64,000 nt of DNA from the NCBI GenBank assembly GCA_039111635.1, contig JBCAQO010000003.1, positions 3,926,690-3,990,689 on the forward strand. Direction: 5' to 3'. Positions within the stretch are counted from its first letter, which is position 1. The number at the start of each line of letters is the position of its first letter. Below the pieces are notes generated by a model. The model ran no database searches, was not told the origin of the DNA, and saw only the letters and a list, made by a program, of their open reading frames with translations. Below are positions 48,290 through 59,330 of the stretch, piece after piece. The DNA is from Heterobasidion occidentale (lineage: Eukaryota > Basidiomycota > Agaricomycetes > Russulales > Bondarzewiaceae). A program made the translations under genes and the position numbers.

Positions 48290-48620
48290 GTCACGCCCCC
48301 CTGCACCCCAGGCTGACGCACCCCCATCGTCTACCCGCACTCCTCTCCCGCGTCGCCGAGGCCTTCCGCGTGCGCATCTCCCTCGCGGAGCGCATCAAGG
48401 ACGGCCTTGCCTGCCCGACTCCGCCGCCGACGTGTACGGGCCCAGGACCCGCGTCCCGAGCCCGTTCTTGAGCGGCGACATCCCCTGCCTTTGCGCCCAC
48501 GCTCAGCAAGTTCATCCTGCCCCCGCGCCCCGACTCGGCGTCCATGCAGGAGAGCGGATCCTCGCCCTCGCACGACCCCTGCTCCACCGACTCGCCGTTG
48601 CCGTCGCCCGGTGATCCCGA
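48290..48620 (+). pseudogene. RhoGEF (Rom2-like) remnant, copy A
   Basis: Homologous to copy B at 58926-59330 but more decayed. In mixed frames it reads SRVAEAFRVRISLAERIKDG (start of the DEP region of fungal Rho1 exchange factors), ADVYGPRTRVPSPFLSGDIP and MQESGSSPSHDPCSTDSPLP. Compared with copy B it lacks about 90 bases (the KLLARRATQKIGEEE part) and has lost one base after CGTCTACCC. There is no DH or PH domain. It cannot encode an exchange factor. Confidence 0.6.
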
Positions 48621-49499
48621 GCGCGACGACTCAACATGCACCCCGCGCTCTGCTCAGACGCGCTACATGCGCTCGAACGTGTCGACAAGGAGGGCGAGGA
48701 CAAGCTGGCGGCGGAGAGACAAGACGGGAAAGGGAGGGCGGATTGTTACGAGGGTACGTCCCTCCTCTTGTCTTTCTTCTTGCCCCTCCCTCATCATTTC
48801 CGCCGCACGCACGCATCCCCTCGAACTCATGCACACGCAACCTCTCTCCTCTCAACGGCCTTCAGCCCTACACACCCCTGGACCGCACCGCTTCACTGTA
48901 TCAACGCCGACGTCCCTTCCTTCGACTTCACACACCGCCGCCACGCACTGCCCGTCCGCTGACCCCGACCTCTGTCCTCGTCCACACCTACGCCCACGTT
49001 CACTGCCGTCTCCACCCCCGGAGCCCACGCTGCCTGACGACACGCAAAGCGTCGCGGCCGTTCGAGTGTTGACGAGAAGGATGAGACCTAGCTGGCGGCA
49101 GAGGACGAGGAACGAGTGCGGCGGAGAGACGAGCTGAGAAGGGAGTGGGCACGGATGGCGAGGCTATCCACGAGGGATGCAGGTACGTCGTCATCTCTTA
49201 CTCCCGTTCTACCCTCGTCCGCTCCTCCTCTCATCCACTCCTGCTCGACCCTCTCGACCTGCTTGCCCGACCCTCTCAACCCGCTCGCTCGCTCTCGTGC
49301 TCGACCCACTCGGCACCACGCCGACTTGCTCGTGTCCTCCACGTCCCCTCCGCACATCGTCTGCATTTCCCGGACCCCACTCAACACGCCCGGACTCCGT
49401 TATGAGGCCTTTTCCATGAACCTAGGTATGCTTTTTGGCAGGCAGAACCCTAACCCCAAGTTGAGCGATTAGTAGGGGGAGATACAAGTGTGAGTGCCC

Positions 49500-49995
49500 A
49501 AGTGCATGCGAGCTTCATGCAAGTGTACCTTTGAAGCACAAACCGCCGTCTTGGACGGCGGAGTGCATGCCAGATGCACGCCTGTGTGTGTCTCCCCTGT
49601 ACTATTAAACTATAAACAGCGGTCTTGGACGGCGGAGTGCATGTGAGTTAGAATGCATGTGACAAGTAACTTTTATACCAACAAGCACAAACCGCTGTCC
49701 AAGATGGTGGAGTGCATGCGAGTAGTATATGCAAGTGGCACATGTATGTCTTCTCAGTACCGTTGAAGCACAAACGGCCGTCTTGGACGGCGGAGTGCAT
49801 GTGAGTTGGATGTGTCTGTGTCTCTCTTCTGTACAATTAAACTATAAATGGCTGTCTTAGGTGGTGGAGTGCATGCAAGTGGCACATGCGTGTGCGTCCC
49901 CTTAATACCATTGAAGCACAGACGGCCGTCTTGGACGGCAGGGTGCATGTGAGTTGAACGCATGTCACGAGTAACCTCAGTACCATTAACCTGTA
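49500..49995. repeat. short tandem array with a CCGTC-TTG-GACGG hairpin core
   Basis: Six units of roughly 75-95 bp share the core GCCGTCTTGGACGGCGGAG followed by TGCATGTGAGT. They occur at about 49529, 49619, 49689, 49770, 49848 and 49922. The fifth and third units are altered (GGCTGTCTTAGGTGGTGG and CCGCTGTCCAAGATGGTGG). Between cores lie ATTAAACTATAAA-type spacers. The array sits between block A and the 12-bp minisatellite and has no counterpart next to block B. Confidence 0.75.
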
Positions 49996-49999
49996 AACG

Positions 50000-50300
50000 G
50001 TTATAAGAGGTGGTAGGCGGGTGGTAGGTGAGGCGAAAAAAATCCGAGATGTTGGGTAGGTGAGGAGCCAGGTGAGAGGCCAGGTGAAGGGCCAGGTGAG
50101 GAGGCAGGTGAGAGGCTAGGTGAGAAGGCAGGTGAGAGACTAGGTGAGAGGCTAGGTGAGGAGGCAGGCGAGAGGCTAGGTGAGTAGGTGAGGGGCTAGG
50201 TGAGGAGGCAGGTGAGAGGCTAGGTAAGAGGCTAGGTGATGAGGCAGGTGAGGAAGGAGTGGAGGAGTCAGGTGAGAGGCTAGGTGAGAGAGTGCAGCCG
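50000..50300 (+). repeat. 12-bp AGGTGAG minisatellite, copy A
   Basis: Begins with a leader (GGTTATAAGAGGTGGTAGGC, then a poly-A AATCCGAGATGTT segment) that is repeated almost exactly at 60653. It continues as tandem 12-mers alternating GAGAGGCTAGGT and GAGGAGGCAGGT. No coding sense is implied. Confidence 0.9.
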
Positions 50301-50329
50301 TTTCTGGTGACATGAGGACGTCCCTAAAG

Positions 50330-53300
50330 ACTAGCAGTTGTCTGGGACGAGACGCGACGTCTCAGATGTCAGGCAGTCGTCGCAGACGGCCTGCCTGCAT
50401 CCTAGACGAGACGCGACGTCTCAGACGTCGTTTCAGCCGTTGCAGACGCCTTGTGCTCACCCCAGACGAGGGGGGGGGACGTCCCAGACGTCGGGCAGCG
50501 GTTGCAGACGGCCTGTGTGCGCCACAGACAAAGGGGGGACATCTGAACCGTCGCGCAGTCGTCACAGACGGCCTGTGTGCACCACAGACAAAGGGGGACG
50601 TCTGCAACATCGTGCGGTCGTCACAGACGTACAGGGTACGTCTGGAACGTCGTGCAGTCGTCATGAATGCCTGTGTGCACTACAGACAAAGGGAGGACGT
50701 CAGGGACGTCGTGCAGTCGTCACAGACGTACAGGGTACGTCTGGGACGTCGTGCAGTCGTCCCAGACATACAGGGTACGTCTGGGACGTCGTGCAGTCGT
50801 CGCAGACGGCCTGTGTGCACCACAGACAAAGGGGGACGTCTGCAACATCGTGCGGTCGTCACAGACGTACAGGGTACGTCTGGAACGTCGTGCAGTCGTC
50901 ATGAATGCCTGTGTGCACTACAGACAAAGGGAGGACGTCAGGGACGTCGTGCAGTCGTCACAGACGTACAGGGTACGTCTGGGACGTCGTGCAGTCGTCA
51001 CAGACGTACAGGGTACGTCTGGGACGTCGTGCAGTCGTCATAGACGGCCTGTGTGCACCACAGACAAAGGGGGGTCGTCTGCGACGTCGTGCAGTCGTCA
51101 CAGACGTACAGGGTACGTCTGGGACGTCGTGCAGTCGTCGCAGACGGCCTGTGTGCACCACAGACAAAGGGGGGTCGTCTGCGACGTCGCGCAGTCGTCA
51201 TAGACGACCTGTGTGCACCACTGACAAAGGGGGGACGTCTGGGACGTTGTGCAGTCGTCACAGACGTACAGGGTACGTCTGGGACGTCGTGCAGTCGTCA
51301 CAGACGTACAGGGTACGTCTGAGACGTCGTGCACTCGTCATAGACGGCCTGTGTGCACCACAGACAAAGGGGGTCGTCTGCGACGTCGCGCAGTCGTCAC
51401 AGACGTACAGGGTACGTCTGGGGACGTCGTGCAGTCGTCGCAGACGGCCTGTGTGCACCACAGACAAAGGGGGACGTCTGCAATCTCGTGCAGTCGTCAC
51501 AGACGTACAGGGTACGTCTGGGACGTCGTGCAGTCGTCACAGACGTACAGGGTACGTCTGGGACGTCGTGCAGTCGTCATAGACGGCCTGTGTGCACCAC
51601 AGACAAAGGGGGGTCGTCTGCGACGTCGTGCAGTCGTCACAGACGTACAGGGTGCGTCTGGGACGTCGTGCAGTCGTCGCAGACGGCCTGTGTGCACCAC
51701 AGACAAAGGGGGACGTCTGCAATCTCGTGCAGTCGTCACAGACGTACAGGGTACGTCTGGGACGTCGTGCAGTCGTCACAGACGTACAGGGTACGTCTGG
51801 GACGTCGTGCAGTCGTCACAGACGTACAGGGTACGTCTGGGACGTCGTGCAGTCGTCAGACGGCCTGTGTGCACCACAGACAAAGGGGGGTCGTCTGCGA
51901 CGTCGTGCAGTCGTCACAGACGTACAGGGTACGTCTGGGACGTCGTGCAGTCGTCGCAGACGGCCTGTGTGCACCACAGACAAAGGGGGACGTCTGCAAT
52001 CTCGTGCAGTCGTCACAGACGTACAGGGTACGTCTGGGACGTCGTGCAGTCGTCACAGACGTACAGGGTACGTCTGAGACGTCGTGCACTCGTCATAGAC
52101 GGCCTGTGTGCACCACAGACAAAGGGGGGTCGTCTGCGACGTCGCGCAGTCGTCACAGACGTACAGGGTACGTCTGGGACGTCGTGCAGTCGTCACAGAC
52201 GTACAGGGTACGTCTGGGACGTCGTGCAGTCGTCATAGACGGCCTGTGTGCACCACAGACAAAGGGGGGTCGTCTGCGACGTCGCGCAGTCGTCATAGAC
52301 GACCTGTGTGCACCACTGACAAAGGGGGGACATCTGGGACGTCGCGCAGTCGTCACAGACGTACAGGGTACGTCTGGGACGTCGTGCAGTCGTCACAGAC
52401 GTACAGGGTACGTCTGAGACGTCGTGCACTCGTCACAGACGGCCTGTGTGCACCACAGACAACGGGGGACGTCTGCAACGTCGCGCAGTCGTCACAGACG
52501 AAGGGGGGACGGCTGCGACGTCGCGCAGTCGTCATTGACGACCTGTGTGCACCACAGACAAAGGGGGACGTCTGGGACGTCGTGCAGTCGTTACTTAGGT
52601 CGGGCAGCGGTCGCAGACGGCCTGCATGCATCCCAGACAAGAGACGACGTCTGAGACGTTGTGCAGCCGTTTCTGGTGACATGAGGACGTCCCTGACGAT
52701 TAGCAGTCGTCTGAGACGAGACGCGACGTCTCAGACGTCAGGCAGTCGTCGCAGACGTCCTGCCTGCATCCTAGACGAGACGCGACGTCTCAGACGTCGT
52801 GAAGCCATCGCAGACGGCTTGTGTGCACCCCAGACGAGGGGGGGACGTCCCAGATGTCGGGCAGCGGTCGCAGACAGCCTGCGTGCATCCCAGACGAGAC
52901 ACGATGTCTCAGACATCGTGCAGTCATTGCTGGTGAGTTGAGGACGTCCCAGACGGACAGCAGTCGTCTGAGACGAGATGCGACGTCTCAGATGTCGTGC
53001 AATCGTTGCTGGTGAGGTGAGGACGTCCCAGACGAACGGCAGTCGTCTGAGACGAGACACGACGTCTCAGATGTCAGGCAGCTGTCGCAGACGGCCTGTG
53101 TGCATCCCAGACGAGACGCGACGTCTCAGACGTCGTGCAGTCGTTGCTGGTGAGGTGAGGACGTCCCAGACGAACAGTAGTCGTCTGAGACGGGATGCGA
53201 CGTCTCAGACGTCGTGCACTCGTTGCTGGTGAGGTGAGGACGTCCCAGACGGACAGCAGTCGTCTCAGACGTCGTGCAGTCGTTGCTGGTGCGGTGAGGA

Positions 53301-54890
53301 CGTCCCAGACGAACAGCAGTCGTCTCAGACGAGATGCGACGTCTCAGACGAGATGCGACGTCTCAGACGAGATGCGACGTCTCAGACGTCGTGCACTCGT
53401 TGCTGGGGAGGTGAGGACGTCCCAGACGAACAGCAGTCGTCTGAGACGAGACACGACGTCTCAGATGTCAGGCAGCCGTCACAGACGGCCTGCGTGCATC
53501 CCAGACAAGATGCAACGTCTCAGCTTTCGTGCAGTCGTCGCAGGCTACCTGCGTGCATCCCAGACGAGGAGGAGACGTCTCAGACGTCGGGCAGCAGTTG
53601 AAGATGGCCTGTGTGCACCCAAGACGAAGGGGGGATGTCCCAGACGTCGCACAGCTGTTGCAGACAATCTGTGTGCACCCCAGACGAAGGGGGGATGTCC
53701 CAGACGTTGCACAGCTGTCGCAGACAATCTGCGTGCACCCCAGATGAAGGGGGGACGTCTCAGACATTGCACAGCCGTCGCAAACAGCCCGCATGCATTC
53801 CAGACGAGGAAGAGACGTCTCAGACGTCGGGAAGCAGTTTCAGACGGCCTGTGTGCACCCAAGACGAAGGGGGAACATCCCAGACGTCGCACAGCCGTCG
53901 CAGACAATTTGTGTGCACCCAAGACGAAGGGGGAACGTCTCAGACGTCGCACAGCTGTCGCAGACGGACAGTGTGCATCCTAGATGAGATGTGAGGTCTC
54001 AGCTATTGTGCAGCAATCACAGGCTACCTGTGTGTAGCCTAGACAAGGAGGAGTCTCAGATGTTGGGCAGTGGTTGCAGGCAGCCTGCACACATTCCATA
54101 CCGGACTAGGACGTCACAGACGACTAGCAGGTGTCTGAGACAAGACACGACGTCGCAGACGACTAGGAGTCATCTGAGACAAGATGCGACGTCTCAGACG
54201 ACTCGCAGTCATCTGAGGCACGCCTTATGCTAGGGTTAGCTGTCCCAGGCAGGACACAATGTTAGTGACACCGGGCTGTTGCAGGCAGCCTGCACACATC
54301 CCATACCGAACTAGGACGTCCCAGACAACTAGCAGTTGTCTGAGATGAGACGTGACGTCCCAGATAACTAGGAGTCATCTGAAACGAGACACGATGTCTC
54401 AGACGACTCGCAGTCATCTGAGGCAAGCCCTATGTTAAGGTTAGCCGTCCCAGGCAGGATGCGACGTCAGTGACGCCAGGCAGCTGTCGCAGGCAGTCTG
54501 CATGCATCCCATACCGAGCTAGGACCTCCCAGACAACTATCAGTTGTCTAAGATGAGACGCGACGTCACAGACGACTAAGAGTCATCTGAGACGAGATGC
54601 GGCGTCTTAGACGACTCGTAGTTATCTGAGGCAAGCCCTGTGCTAAGGTTAACCATCTCCGGCAACCTGCTTGCATCGCAGACTAGACGCGACGTCTAAG
54701 ACGCAGGGCAGCTATTGCAGATGGCCTGTCTTAGACAAACTTAGTCGGCATTGCCAACTGTAGATGTCTCAGACAGCCTACAGCTGTCTTAGACTAAGGC
54801 AGGTGTCTGAGACAACATACAGTCGGCATTGACGACAGCAGGTGTCTTAGACAGTATCCAGCCATCTTAGACAACAGCAGGCGTCTCGGC
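50330..54890. repeat. large GACGTC-rich satellite, 40-bp and 60-bp alternating units, copy A
   Basis: From about 50.6 to 52.5 kb, 40-bp units (CAGACGTAC-AGG-GTACGTCTG hairpin plus GGGACGTCGTGCAGTCGTCA) alternate with 60-bp units (CAGACGGCCTGTGTGCACCA plus ACAGACAAAGGG plus the same 20-base tail). I count about 23 copies of the hairpin, whose 9-bp arms are perfectly complementary around AGG. From 52.6 to 53.95 kb the unit changes to GAGACGCGACGTCTCAGACG / GTTGCTGGTGAGGTGAGGAC and ACCCAGACGAAGGGGGGA types. From 54 to 54.9 kb it decays into CAGACGACTCGCAGTCATCT-like units. Long open frames run through in several frames and both strands; they follow from the repeat and are not supported as genes. 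Confidence 0.92.
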
Positions 54891-54984
54891 ATAAATACAC
54901 TAGGGAGGACAGTGGAACTCACCGGTGACAAAGACTACGAAAGGGGATAAGGCTGACTTGTGAGTAATATGTATAGGCAATCTA

Positions 54985-55590
54985 GGTAGGTAGACAATAT
55001 TCAAACAGCACAGACGGTACAGACAATGTGTATAGCAGTTCAACAGCCATCTGCCCTCAGTGCCCTGGTCGGACTCATCAGGAGATCTGGCATGTCTACA
55101 GTGCTGCGTACGGATTGTCTGCATCGTCTGTGTCATTTGCAAGTAGCTAGTATAGAAAAAGGGAGCGGATCTGATAGCGGAAACATTGAGGGCTGAGAGT
55201 GTGGCTGTCGGGATGCGGATGCGGAGGACGTGGGTGTGTGGCGTGGCGGCAACGGCAGCGGTGAGGAGGAAGGAGAGGTCACGACACGCCGCCGTCGCAA
55301 CCATCAAGACACAGACGGCGCGAGGGGACGTAGACGACGGGCGGGTGACATAGTGGATGGACAACACTCAAACGACACAGACGACACAAGCAATGTATGT
55401 ACGCAGCTTGACAGCCATCCGACCTCAGTGCCCTGGTCGGACTCATCGGTACATCTGGCATGTCTAGAGTGCTGTGTATGAATTGTCTGCATCGTCTGCA
55501 TCGTCTGAGTGGTGTGTGCTAAAGAAGAAAACAACGAGGGGTGACCGGGCTTAGCGTTGAGGGCGGAAACATCGAGGGCTGAGTGTGTGA
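54985..55590. repeat. pair of about 230-bp direct repeats
   Basis: 54985-55215 and 55350-55590 share CTCAGTGCCCTGGTCGGACT, ATCTGGCATGTCTA, AGTGCTG and TTGTCTGCATCGTCTG blocks with about a 365-base offset. They separate the satellite of block A from the beginning of block B. Minus-strand open frames in both copies share SDQGTE but show no domain. Confidence 0.75.
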
Positions 55591-58500
55591 TCATCGGGAT
55601 GCCACAGTCGAGACATCCGCGCGGGTCGAACAGGAAAGCGGGGATGGCGGAGAGGGAGTCGAGCGGGAGAGCAGGCGTGGCGCCAACCATGTTGAGACAG
55701 AGGGCGGGCGTGTGTTGCATCGACGGCGGTAACGCACGAAGTCTATGGTCGAGAGTCGAGGAAGTTAAGATGGTCGAACAGGCAGAGCGGGAGTGGTGTC
55801 GAATGGGTTGGGAGGGGAAGCGGGAGAGCGGGAGTGGTGGCGAGGGCGGACAGGACGAGGGCGGAAGGTACGTACCTTTGCACCACTTAGCCGTGTCCTT
55901 CCTAGCTAACCTCCCCGCTGGCAGCTGCTCCTCGCCTCCTCGTCGACGCGTTCAAGCGCGTGCGGCATGATATTTGAGATGCTTTGCGCACGGGCGCAGA
56001 GCGCAAGTGTGGCGGGGGCGGGGGCACGTGAAGGAACGGCACCGAGGGCGGAATCGGTCAACGGGGTCATGGAGGCCGAGTAGACGCATTTGAGGGGTCA
56101 AGGGGACGCGCACGATGTCGAGGGGACGCGCACGGGCGGGCGTGAGCTACAGGCGAAGACGAGCGCACGTGTAGATCCATGCAAAGGCGGGTGCGATGGG
56201 ACGCGCAACGGGCGAGCGTTGGCTACAGGCCAGGATGCGCGTGCGTGTAGATCCAGCCAAGGGCGGGTGCGTGGCGCCAGTGGGACGCGCGTGAGTTCGA
56301 GCGCGGTTTGATGGGAGAGCGGGAGAGCGGGCGTAGCGTCGAACAGGTCGAACAGGTCGAACGGGTGAGTGGGAGAATGTGCGAGGTGGAGGGCAGGCGT
56401 AGCGTCGAGCAGGTCGAGCGGGCGTTGTCTCAAGAAAGGGGTTGAGGATCGAGGGGAGACGAAAAGAGAGAAAGGGAGAAGAGAGATGCGCACCGTGCTT
56501 CGGAGAGCGGGCGGACGTGCTTGACGGGTTCGCCGAGGAGGTTCGTGCACAGCTTGATCTCGTACCTATATAGAATCTGCGCCAGCGACACGCACACGTT
56601 GCGAAAGCGCTCGTACCTGCGCGTCCGGCGGCGAGCAGCAGGGGGTCATCACCGGGTTACGACGACACAGCGAGGACGAAGGTGGGCGACGCGCTCTTTC
56701 GCCTAGTTCTTGATCTGCGCGCTGATGGACTTGGCGAGCGTCTTCGAGGGCGGGGGCGGGGGTTGGCAACGCAGCGGCGCGCAGGTGGACACGGCAGAGA
56801 GCAGGTGGACTCACACGGATGAGCAGCGTCCCAAGTTTGACCATGGCCATGCCGGTGTGCGCTGCGCGTCTTGAAGGATGGGTATCTGTAAGAAAGTGTG
56901 AGCACTACTCTGTACTACTAGGGAATGGTGAAGTGGCGGTGGTGTAGCAGTACTGCGAGGGACGAACGTCAGCTTGCTCGCCGAGCCACGAGATCGCATC
57001 GGCCATCAATCGACCTCAGTTTCTCTTCTGTCTCCTTCCTTCTCAAAAGCCTGCATAATACGCACGTCTTTGGCTCTGTGAGATGTGGCTTTCATGCCGC
57101 GCAGGACGGTGGTGCCATCGCGCAGCTCGACCTAACCTGACGGATCTTCTTGACGATCTCGAGGTCGTGCGCGTCCGCGACGTAGCGCCGCTTCGCGGGC
57201 GAGGCAGTGCTGTCGGCGGCGCCGGCCGCGTAGTGGTGCGCGTAGCCGGAGGCGGAGGACGGGTGCGCCCATGCGATGCGTGCGCGGCGGTGCGCAGCGT
57301 CGAGCGGGCGTGTTTGGAAAAGAAGGCGTTGGGCGGTGGGATGCCGGGGGGACGTGGTCGTGCCCTCGTCTCCTGGGAGCGAGCATGGGTGGAGTCGCGG
57401 CGTGAGAAGCCGCTTCCGGGTGTGCGCAGATACGCGGGACAGGCAGGGCTGGGCAGGGAGGGGCAGGATTGGGGCTGGGGCAGGGCTGGCGGAAGTAAGT
57501 GATACGGACCTTTGTGATGGCCTTCCTCTTCGCACCTCCTCTTCCCATTGACAACGGCTCCTCACCCTCCTCGTCGACGCGCTGAAGCACGGGTAGCGTG
57601 ACGATTGCGACACGCTGTGCGCGAGGGCGAAGCACAGGTGCGGCGGCGGCAGGAGCGCGTGAGGGAGCGGTCGAAGGGGTTGTTGCGGCCGAGTGGACGC
57701 GTGTGCATAGGGCTAAGGGGACGAGAGGACGAAGGCGAAGGAAGTGGGTGGCGGGTGTGCATAGTGTCAAGGCGAGGGCGAGGAGACGAAGGCTAAGGTT
57801 TGCGCACGGACAGAGTTGAGTTAGAGACGGGTGCGGAGGACTCAACTTCGCGTCGCGCGCACGCGACCACTTAATTAACCTCGTGACTCTCCAGCTCCCA
57901 CTCGTCCGCCACAACCCCTCACTCCTTCCCTCAGCCCCTTGCACACGCGCCCCTTCGACCCCACGCCTGCGCCCATCACTGTCTCGTTCGGCGTGCTGCA
58001 CGGTTTCCCCAGCGATGGCGTCCCGCTCCACCAGCGCCTGCGTACTCGCGCGGCTCGACGACGCGGACAACCACGACAACGAAGAGGAGGACGAGGAGGA
58101 GCACAGAAGAGGGAGGAAACGGACGACGAGGACATCTATATAGGTACGTCGTCACTCGCCCCAGTTCCTCCCCCGTACACACACACCTCTCTCCCTCGGC
58201 CTCCTCTCTACGTCGCCCTCAACGGCCTATCCCTCGACTCTACCCGCCCCCTCCTCTCGTCTGCTCAACCTCACCCACCTCCGACCCGCTCTCCCGTCCG
58301 CCCCGCTCTCTTGTCCGACCCGCTCTCCCGTACGACTCGCTCCCCCGTCCGACCCTCTCGACCCGATCGCTCGCTGTGCTACCCTCCCCACTCTCCTCGC
58401 ACGATCTCATGCCCACTGGCCCACTGGTCCACTGGCCGGCTCGCCCGCACCGTTCACATCCCCTCGCGCATCGTATGCGTAGCCCGGACCCCCGCTCGAC

Positions 58501-58650
58501 TCACCCGCATCTCCTACTCGACGTCGCGCTCGCCTGCTCGCTACAGCTCGACACCACCCACCATCCCGGCACGTCCTCCGCCTCCTCCACCTTCGTCAAC
58601 ACCTCTGACTCCGACGCCTCGTCCGCCGTCACCACCATCGCCACCCACAT

Positions 58651-58686
58651 CACCACCACCACCACCACCACCACCACCACCACCAC
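58651..58686 (+). repeat. CAC trinucleotide microsatellite
   Basis: About twelve CAC/ACC triplets in a row in the CT-rich part of block B. The matching part of block A (48085-48115) has a broken ACC/GCC run. Confidence 0.9.
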
Positions 58687-58925
58687 CTCCTCCACCTTCT
58701 CACGCCGCTCCTCCGAGTCCTCGCGCACCAGGCCCAGCGCCAACCGCCGCGACCGCGACCGCACCCCGCAGGACCGCTCCAAGTCCATGTTCGCGGTGAG
58801 CACCGCTCACATACGTGCTGCCCTCCTCGACTAGGCCGCCGCTGCCGCATTCGCATCCACATCCGCATCCTCACGCACTGGCCGACCTTCCCTTCCCCCG
58901 GTGTCACGCCCGCCTTCACCCCTGG

Positions 58926-59330
58926 CTGCTGTATGAGCGGTACAGGACGGAGAAGCTCCTCGCGCGGCGCGCGACGCAGAAGATCGGCGAGGAGGAGACG
59001 CGGCGGCTGACGCACCCCCATCGTCTACCCTGCACTCCTCTCCCGCGTCGCCGAGGCCTTCCGCGTGCGCATCTCCCTCGCGGAGCGCATCAAGGACGGC
59101 CTTGCCTGCCCGACTCCGCCGCCGACGTGTACGGGCCCAGGACCCGCGTCCTGAGCCCGTTCTTGAGCGGCGACATCCCCTGCCTTTGCGCCCGCGCTCA
59201 GCAAGTTCATCCTGCCCCCGCGCCCCAACTCGGCGTCCATGCAGGAGAGCGGCTCCTCGCCCTCGCACGACCCCTCCTCCACCGATTCGCCGTTGCCGTC
59301 GCCCGGTGATCCCGAGCGCGACGACTCAAT
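58926..59330 (+). pseudogene. RhoGEF (Rom2-like) remnant, copy B
   Basis: Reads LLYERYRTEKLLARRATQKI, GEEETRRLTHP, then after a frame change at a C5 run IVYPALLSRVAEAFRVRIS and LAERIKDGLA. It then jumps directly to DSAADVYGPRTRVLSPFLSG and a Ser/Pro tail (MQESGSSPSHDPSSTDSPLP). In fungal Rho1 exchange factors (Rom2/Rgf type) the stretch after KDGLA is the DEP domain of about 70 residues, so an internal deletion joins its edges. No DH, PH or CNH domain follows. It is a truncated, frameshifted relic captured in the repeat block. The family call rests on my memory of the conserved ARRAxxKIGEEETRRLT and VYPALLxRVAEAF motifs. Confidence 0.65.

Larger units (their letters stand above)
44845..49392. 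repeat. block A of a subtelomeric direct duplication (CT-rich unit array)
   Basis: Alignable with 57273-60094: 44845 matches 57273, the AAGTAAGTGATACG segment at 45065 matches 57493, and GTGACTCTCC at 45421 matches 57883. The last 0.7 kb (48650-49392) is almost identical to 59345-60087 (offset 10,695), and homology stops at CCCGGACTCCGT in both. Block A is 1.7 kb longer because of extra tandem units at 45.9-48.0 kb. Each unit is a purine-rich ACGACGAGGA tract, a GTACGTCGTC-like junction, then a C/T-rich tract rich in CTCGACC. Long frames here (Pro/Ser/Arg/Thr) come from this skew and I do not call them genes. Confidence 0.8.

Noticed and set aside
45477..48614. Pro/Ser/Thr/Arg-rich frames over 300 codons in block A
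   Set aside because: Produced by CT-rich strand skew in repeat units; three overlapping frames are equally open and none is conserved better than the DNA between blocks A and B.
50600..52450. CRISPR-like array
   Set aside because: Repeats are contiguous without unique spacers, and the genome is eukaryotic.
50312..52941. Long open frames (160-350 codons) in several frames through the satellite
   Set aside because: They arise from the 40/60-bp repeat, overlap each other on both strands, have no signal, domain or splice context, and repeat the same RRAVVTDVQGTS / CTTDKGG text.
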